A stretch of 11,190 bases of DNA, from contig SBFL01000413.1 of assembly GCA_006227965.1 (NCBI GenBank), positions 1 through 11,190 on the forward strand, in the 5' to 3' direction. The position numbers and the translations under genes are program-made. Under the pieces are notes generated by a model. It had not been told where the DNA came from and made no database searches. It saw only the letters and a list, made by a program, of their open reading frames with translations. This document shows, one piece after another, positions 6,771 through 11,190 of the stretch. This DNA is from Bacteroidota bacterium (GTDB lineage: Bacteria > Bacteroidota > Bacteroidia > Flavobacteriales > Flavobacteriaceae). Position 1 is the first letter of the stretch. Every line of letters begins with the position of its first letter.

Positions 6771-8261
6771 ATGGCCTTGAACTCCAGAATCATTATTCAC
6801 CTGATGGGCGTGCTGCTGCTGTTCAACGGTGGCTTTATGCTCCTGGCAGCCCTGGTAAGCGGGCTCTATGGGGACGGGGCCACTTTCGGTATCAGTCTGG
6901 GGGCCATTACCACCCTTTTCGTGGGAACCCTGGCCATGTTCTTTACAAGAGGGCATAAAAAAGAGGTGAAGCGCAAAGAAGGGTATATCATTGTGGCCTT
7001 CGGCTGGATCATTATGTCTGCCTCAGGGGTTCTTCCCTATATCCTTTCCGGGGCCATCCCGAGCCTTACCAATGCCTTTTTTGAAACCATGTCGGGATAT
7101 ACGACCACCGGGGCTTCCATTCTGGAAGACATCGAATCCCTTCCGGAGGGCATCCTTTTCTGGAGGAGCCTCACACACTGGATCGGGGGGATGGGGATCA
7201 TCGTTCTGGCCATTGCCATCCTGCCCCTGCTCGGGATCGGGGGCATGCAGTTGTTTGCGGCCGAGGCACCCGGGCCGGGAGGGGACAAGCTCCACCCCAG
7301 AATCACCGATACGGCCAAACGGCTCTGGTTCATCTACCTGGGTTATACCCTGGCCGAAACCCTGTTGCTCAGGCTTGCAGGGATGTCCCTTTTTGACGCA
7401 ATAAACCATGCCCTGTCCACCCTTTCGACCGGAGGGTTTTCAACCAAGAACGCCAGTATTGCGCACTGGAACGACCAGCCCCTTATTCAGTACATCATCA
7501 TACTGTTTATGTTTTTGGCGGGCACCAATTTTGTACTTAGTTATTTTGCGTTCAAGGGGAAAGTGCAGAAGGTCCTGAGGGACGAAGAATTTCGTAATTA
7601 CGCCCTTTTCCTGGGTATTTTTGCCGTCCTGGTCACCCTGGTGGTTTATTTTACGGCAGAAGTCCCGCAATCGGACTATCATCCCATGGTTTTCGGACCC
7701 CTGGAAAGCGCTTTCCGCCATGGCCTCTTCCAGGTGATGGCCGTTATTACCACCACCGGTTTCGTCACCTCGGACTTCACAGGTTGGACACCCTTTCTGA
7801 CGGTATTTTTCTTTGGGTTGATGTTTGCCGGGGGTTCAGCCGGCTCCACCGCTGGCGGGATCAAGGTGATGCGGCATATCCTGATTATCAAAAACGGGTT
7901 GCTCGAATTCAAGCGGACCCTGCACCCCAGTGCCATTATTCCCGTGCGCTTTAGCGGAAAGACGGTCTCAGAACACATCGTCTACAACATCATCGCCTTC
8001 TTTGTGCTCTATATGTTGTTGTTTATCATCGGATCAATGGTGCTCGGGCTACTGGGCCTGGATTTTTTATCGGCCATTGGGGGGGCCGCTTCTTCTCTGG
8101 GGAATGTGGGGCCTGCCTTCGGGTCACTGAGTCCGCTAAATAACTTCAACGGGCTTCCGGCCGCAGGAAAATGGTGGTGCACTTTCCTGATGCTTGCGGG
8201 CAGACTGGAACTCTTCACAGTACTGATTCTGCTGACCCCTTACTTCTGGAAGCGGACCTAA
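6771..8261 (+). CDS. trkH: Trk system potassium uptake membrane subunit TrkH
   Basis: Cytoplasmic-membrane potassium translocation subunit of the Trk/Ktr superfamily, 496 residues with the expected set of hydrophobic segments and four pore loops. The four selectivity-filter regions are visible, each with its key glycine: TTTGAS (111-116), LSTGGFST (218-225), ITTTGFVTSDF (326-336) and LGNVGPAFG (443-451). The conserved loop segment GGSAGSTAGGIKVMR (354-368) is also intact, as is the C-terminal AGRLELFTVLILL (476-488). The frame is open for 32 codons further upstream, but those lie within trkA; the ATG at 6771 starts one base after the trkA stop and gives MALNSRIIIHLMGVLLL, leading directly into the first membrane helix. 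It converges on the aminotransferase gene with only 17 bp between stop codons and no obvious terminator. Confidence 0.96.
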   Translation: MALNSRIIIHLMGVLLLFNGGFMLLAALVSGLYGDGATFGISLGAITTLFVGTLAMFFTRGHKKEVKRKEGYIIVAFGWIIMSASGVLPYILSGAIPSLTNAFFETMSGYTTTGASILEDIESLPEGILFWRSLTHWIGGMGIIVLAIAILPLLGIGGMQLFAAEAPGPGGDKLHPRITDTAKRLWFIYLGYTLAETLLLRLAGMSLFDAINHALSTLSTGGFSTKNASIAHWNDQPLIQYIIILFMFLAGTNFVLSYFAFKGKVQKVLRDEEFRNYALFLGIFAVLVTLVVYFTAEVPQSDYHPMVFGPLESAFRHGLFQVMAVITTTGFVTSDFTGWTPFLTVFFFGLMFAGGSAGSTAGGIKVMRHILIIKNGLLEFKRTLHPSAIIPVRFSGKTVSEHIVYNIIAFFVLYMLLFIIGSMVLGLLGLDFLSAIGGAASSLGNVGPAFGSLSPLNNFNGLPAAGKWWCTFLMLAGRLELFTVLILLTPYFWKRT

Positions 8262-8278
8262 GCCGGTAGTGAGATGGT

Positions 8279-9463
8279 TTAAAGAGCCTCCCCGATGCGG
8301 CGTATGGCTTCACGGATATCCTTCTCGGAAGCTGCGTAGGAGATGCGAATACAGTTCGGGCTTCCGAAGGCCTCTCCCGTCACGGTGGCTACCCGGGCTT
8401 CTTCCAGCAGGTACATAGCGAAATCAGAGGCATTTTCAATGTTCCTTCCTTTGAGGGTCCTGCCGAAGAAATGGGAGACGTCTGGAAAGACGTAAAACGC
8501 CCCTTCAGGCACGTTGAGCTTGAACCCTTCAATTTCACCCAACAACCCGAGGATAAGGTCCCTGCGTTGGTGGAACGTATCGATCATGTAGCGGATACGG
8601 TCCACGGGTGCCTGCAGGGCTGCGATGGTAGCCCGTTGGCCAATAGCATTGGCCCCGCTTGTGATCTGCCCCTGAAACTTTGTACAGGCTTTTGCGATCC
8701 ATGCAGGGGCCCCGATATACCCGATCCGCCATCCGGTCATTGCGAAGGCTTTGGAAACCCCATTTACGGTAACCGTCCTGTCATACATCCCCGGGATCCC
8801 CGCCATGCTGGTATGGGTACTACGGAAGTTGATGTGCTCGTAAATCTCGTCAGAGACCACCAGGACACGGGGGTACTCTTTAAGTACGCTCGCCAGTGCT
8901 TCCAGTTCTTCCCGGCTGTATACCGATCCGCTTGGATTGCAGGGGGAACTGTACCAGATCATCTTTGTTTTAGGGGTGATCGCCGCCCGTAACTGGTCCG
9001 GGGTAATCTTGAAGTCTGATTCAATGCCGGTGGGCACCTCCACAGGCACCCCTTCAGCCAGTTTTACAATATCCCGGTAACTGACCCAGTACGGAGCGGG
9101 GAGGATTACCTCATCCCCCGGGTTGAGCAGGACCATGGCCACATTGGCAAGGGATTGCTTTGCACCTGTGGAAACCACGATTTGATCCTCGGAATAGTCC
9201 AGGGCATTGTCCCGTTTGAATTTTTTGGAGATGGCTGTTTTCAGGTCGCCATAGCCGTCTACGGGGGAATAACTGCTGTAGTTATCATCTATGGCTTTTT
9301 TTGCCGCATCCTTTATGAAATCAGGGATATTGAAATCCGGTTCCCCAAGGCTGAGCCCGATAATATCCTTTCCTTCCTTCCTAAGTTCCCGGGCTTTTGC
9401 CGCCATTGCCAGGGTGGCCGAAGTTGACATGTTCCTGATGCGGTCCGACAGAAAATCATTCAT
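8279..9463 (-). CDS. Aspartate-type aminotransferase (class I, pyridoxal phosphate dependent)
   Basis: Cytosolic fold-type I PLP enzyme of 394 residues, closest by motif to the bacterial subgroup Ib aspartate aminotransferases that transfer the amino group between aspartate and 2-oxoglutarate; some relatives also use prephenate. Visible residues are STGAKQSL around the phosphate site (98-105), PAPYWVSY with the ring-stacking aromatic W126 (122-129), CNPSG with N176, VSDEIY with D205 and Y208, the Schiff-base lysine K238 in NGVSKAFAMTGWRIGY (234-249), and the carboxylate-binding R373 in CIRISYA. SLGEPDFNIP near 38-47 is the usual substrate-lid region. The ATG at 9463 gives MNDFLSDRIRNMSTSATLAM, a family-typical start. 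The gene lies 11 bp behind the desaturase stop on the same strand and is probably cotranscribed with it. Substrate preference within class I is not certain from sequence. Confidence 0.93.
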   Translation of the reverse strand: MNDFLSDRIRNMSTSATLAMAAKARELRKEGKDIIGLSLGEPDFNIPDFIKDAAKKAIDDNYSSYSPVDGYGDLKTAISKKFKRDNALDYSEDQIVVSTGAKQSLANVAMVLLNPGDEVILPAPYWVSYRDIVKLAEGVPVEVPTGIESDFKITPDQLRAAITPKTKMIWYSSPCNPSGSVYSREELEALASVLKEYPRVLVVSDEIYEHINFRSTHTSMAGIPGMYDRTVTVNGVSKAFAMTGWRIGYIGAPAWIAKACTKFQGQITSGANAIGQRATIAALQAPVDRIRYMIDTFHQRRDLILGLLGEIEGFKLNVPEGAFYVFPDVSHFFGRTLKGRNIENASDFAMYLLEEARVATVTGEAFGSPNCIRISYAASEKDIREAIRRIGEAL

Positions 9464-9474
9464 AAAGAAGCACG

Positions 9475-10578
9475 TTATTGCATCTGAAGACTGGGTTTTT
9501 TCCCCAGTTCCTTCAGGTGACGGAAATGTGAGATAACTGCCTGCCGGGTGGTTTCATATTCGTAATAGGGCAAATTGAATTCCCGGGCAGTCTGCTTTAC
9601 GATCTTGGCGATTTTGCCATAATGCACATGGCTTATATGAGGGAAGATATGGTGTTCAACCTGATGATTCAGCCCGCCCGTAAACCAGTTGACCAGTTTG
9701 TTCCGCGTGCCGAAATTAACAGTGGTGGACAACTGGTGAATGGCCCAGGTGTTTTTCATGCTGCCATCTTCTTCCGGCAACGGCGTTTCGGCATGGTCTA
9801 CCACATGGGCCAGCTGAAATACCACACTCAGGATGAGCCCTGCTACGTAGTGCATGATGAAAAATCCGAGCAGCACCTTCCACCAGGCTATATTTAGGAC
9901 CAGCATGGGAATGACCACCCAAACCGTAAGGTAGATAAGCTTGGTGACCACCAGGACGCTCCAGTTGAGCGCTGGGTTCGGAAACTTCCCGTAGGCAAGC
10001 TTTTTCCTCGTATAGCGATACATCTGTTTGAAGTCCGATACCAAAGCCCAGTTGAACGTCAGCAGCCCGTATAGAAAAACCGAATAGTAATGCTGAAAAC
10101 GGTGGAAGCTGTACCAGGGATCATGCTCGGTAAACCGGAGTATTTTTCCGGCATTCAGGTCTTCATCGTGCTCGTGGATATTGGTGTAGGTATGGTGCAG
10201 CACGTTGTGCTGTACCTGCCAGTTATAGACGTTTCCGGCGAGGATATAAATACTCCCGCCCATGAGCCTGTTTACCCATTTTCTGGAGGAGAAGGAACCG
10301 TGGTTCCCGTCGTGCATCACATTCATCCCCACGCCTGCCATGCCGATTCCCATCAGAATGGTGCCGAGCAGGTTTGCCCAGCCCGGAAGACCCAGAGTAA
10401 GGATCAGGAAATACGGGGCCAGCAACATGCTGAACATTACAATGGATTTCAGGTATAGTTTCCAATTTCCTGTTTTTTTGAGTTTGTTCTCCCGGAAATA
10501 GTCGTTGACCCGCTTGTTAAGCGTTCTGAAAAACTGGGCCGAGTCGTTTCGGGAAAATCGAATGGGAGAATCTTGCAT
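9475..10578 (-). CDS. Membrane fatty-acid desaturase (acyl-lipid/acyl-CoA, DesA3/front-end-like)
   Basis: Integral-membrane di-iron desaturase of 367 residues that introduces a double bond in a fatty acyl chain. The three histidine boxes are intact: HDGNH (89-93), HNVLHH (124-129) and HQVEHH (305-310), the last followed by IFPHISHVHY. A glutamine beginning the last box core (QVEHH) is the pattern of front-end (delta-5/delta-6-like) and linoleoyl-CoA-type desaturases, but there is no fused cytochrome b5 domain, so electrons must come from a separate protein. Hydrophobic segments lie at about 44-64, 68-88, 165-180, 207-230 and 235-257. The ATG at 10578 begins MQDSPIRFSRNDSAQFF. It is the first gene of a probable two-gene unit with the aminotransferase. 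Regiospecificity and the physiological role (membrane fluidity is the likely guess) cannot be read from the sequence. Confidence 0.9.
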   Translation of the reverse strand: MQDSPIRFSRNDSAQFFRTLNKRVNDYFRENKLKKTGNWKLYLKSIVMFSMLLAPYFLILTLGLPGWANLLGTILMGIGMAGVGMNVMHDGNHGSFSSRKWVNRLMGGSIYILAGNVYNWQVQHNVLHHTYTNIHEHDEDLNAGKILRFTEHDPWYSFHRFQHYYSVFLYGLLTFNWALVSDFKQMYRYTRKKLAYGKFPNPALNWSVLVVTKLIYLTVWVVIPMLVLNIAWWKVLLGFFIMHYVAGLILSVVFQLAHVVDHAETPLPEEDGSMKNTWAIHQLSTTVNFGTRNKLVNWFTGGLNHQVEHHIFPHISHVHYGKIAKIVKQTAREFNLPYYEYETTRQAVISHFRHLKELGKKPSLQMQ

Positions 10579-10686
10579 ATATTAGGAATTGTAATCTTAA
10601 AGGATTTAGAAGTAAGCGACAGCTGAATATGGTCGTCTACCTCAATACGAAAGTAGTATTTTTGTGATCAAACCACAAAGGTACGC
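10579..10686. promoter_or_regulatory. Divergent control region between the desaturase and rsmG
   Basis: This 108-bp gap between start codons is A/T-richer than the flanking genes and contains one TAnnTTTG element per strand. The elements are arranged facing each other around a TGATCA palindrome at 10665-10670. No other gene or RNA structure is evident. Confidence 0.6.
10657..10664 (+). promoter_or_regulatory. Candidate -7 promoter element for rsmG
   Basis: TATTTTTG on the plus strand matches TAnnTTTG and ends 22 nt before the rsmG ATG, a plausible leader length. There is no TTG at the expected -33 distance. Confidence 0.45.
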
Positions 10687-10710
10687 ATGGACGCCGAGAT
10701 TGTTTACAAA
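10676..10710 (-). promoter_or_regulatory. Candidate promoter (-33 and -7) for the desaturase-aminotransferase unit
   Basis: On the minus strand TTTG (10710-10707) is followed after 23 bases by TACCTTTG (10683-10676), matching the Bacteroidota pattern TTG-N17-23-TAnnTTTG at the long end of the spacing range. It is the only element in the window with both parts visible. It lies about 98 nt upstream of the desaturase ATG and its upstream half falls within the first codons of rsmG. Confidence 0.5.
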
Positions 10711-11190
10711 TATTTTCCCAATTTATCGGACCATCAAAAACAACAGTTCCGGGCGCTTGGCGGCCTCTATGAGGACTGGAACACCCGGATCAACGTCGTA
10801 TCCCGTAAGGATATTGAGGAGTTGTACCTCCGGCACGTGCTGCACAGCCTGGGAATTGCCCGGGTTCATCACTTCGGGTCCGATCTCGATATACTCGATG
10901 TGGGTACCGGGGGAGGTTTTCCGGGAATTCCCCTGGCCATCCTCTTTCCAGAGTCCCGTTTTACCCTCGTGGATGCTATTGGCAAGAAGGTTAAGGTGGT
11001 ACAGGACGTTATCCGTGGTCTGGAGCTTCAGAATGCCGAGGCCCGGCAGGTCCGCGTTGAGAATATGAAGGAACAATTTGATTTCATCGTCAGCAGGGCT
11101 GTGGCTGCCATGCCCACTTTTGTGCACTGGACACGGGGCAGGCTGAAGAAAGCCTCGAGGGATTCCATCCCTAATGGGATCCTGTACCTC
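10687..11190 (+). CDS. rsmG: 16S rRNA (guanine-N7) methyltransferase RsmG, N-terminal part (cut by window edge)
   Basis: SAM-dependent enzyme (formerly GidB) that methylates N7 of a guanine in the 530 loop of 16S rRNA (G527 in E. coli). The first 168 codons are present, of about 205-215 usual for the family. The start MDAEIVYKYFPNLSDHQ is typical of flavobacterial members. Core features are LYEDWNTRINVVSRKDIEEL (37-56), LRHVLHSL (58-65) and the SAM-binding motif DVGTGGGFPGIPLAI followed by LFPESRFTLVDAIGKK; FIVSRAVAAM is the later conserved strand-loop region. An AAAGG at 10677-10681, six bases before the ATG, could act as a Shine-Dalgarno sequence, unusual for this window. The identification is secure. 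Confidence 0.97.
   Translation, partial: MDAEIVYKYFPNLSDHQKQQFRALGGLYEDWNTRINVVSRKDIEELYLRHVLHSLGIARVHHFGSDLDILDVGTGGGFPGIPLAILFPESRFTLVDAIGKKVKVVQDVIRGLELQNAEARQVRVENMKEQFDFIVSRAVAAMPTFVHWTRGRLKKASRDSIPNGILYL

Noticed and set aside
8471..8992. A 173-codon plus-strand open frame opposite the aminotransferase
   Set aside because: It covers the active-site coding region of a clear PLP enzyme and shows no recognisable domain or start context, so it is a shadow frame.
1..11190. Search for CRISPR arrays, insertion sequences, tRNA genes, attachment sites or defence genes
   Set aside because: No repeated spacer pattern, transposase or integrase motifs, terminal repeats or cloverleaf sequence were seen; almost the whole window is accounted for by conserved housekeeping genes.

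Overview
The window is an ordinary, densely packed stretch of chromosome that looks like a member of the Bacteroidota, most likely a relatively GC-rich marine Flavobacteriaceae (Robiginitalea-like; this genus guess is inference). The reasons are an Omp85 protein carrying a lipoprotein signal (the TamL form), a PorT-type protein of the type IX secretion system directly after a menaquinone methyltransferase, promoter-like elements matching the Bacteroidota -7 consensus TAnnTTTG, and mostly absent Shine-Dalgarno sequences. I see no RNA genes, insertion sequences, phage genes, CRISPR arrays or atypical base composition.

Layout from left to right: (1) 1-393, minus strand, the N-terminal 131 codons of class II fructose-bisphosphate aldolase, cut by the window edge. 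(2) 451-3039, minus strand, a large TamL/BamA-family outer-membrane lipoprotein. (3) 3064-3798, plus strand, a TrmH/SpoU-family RNA methyltransferase, divergent from tamL with only 24 bp between the start codons. (4) 3785-5205, minus strand, a two-gene unit ubiE-porT coupled by an ATGA overlap; the porT end overlaps the methyltransferase end by 14 bp. (5) 5206-5419, a 214-bp divergent control region. (6) 5420-8261, plus strand, trkA-trkH for potassium uptake, separated by one base. (7) 8279-10578, minus strand, a fatty-acid desaturase followed 11 bp later by an aspartate-type aminotransferase. (8) 10579-10686, a 108-bp divergent control region with two promoter-like elements that face each other. 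(9) 10687-11190, plus strand, the N-terminal 168 codons of 16S rRNA methyltransferase RsmG, cut by the window edge.

Functionally this is housekeeping: outer-membrane assembly and type IX secretion (tamL, porT), menaquinone synthesis (ubiE), ion homeostasis (trkAH), membrane lipid unsaturation, amino-acid metabolism and rRNA/RNA modification. I found no convincing new system. The points worth a second look are small: an A9 run inside ubiE upstream of coupled porT, a predicted nearly leaderless tamL transcript, face-to-face promoters between the desaturase and rsmG, and tight gene-end overlaps without terminators.
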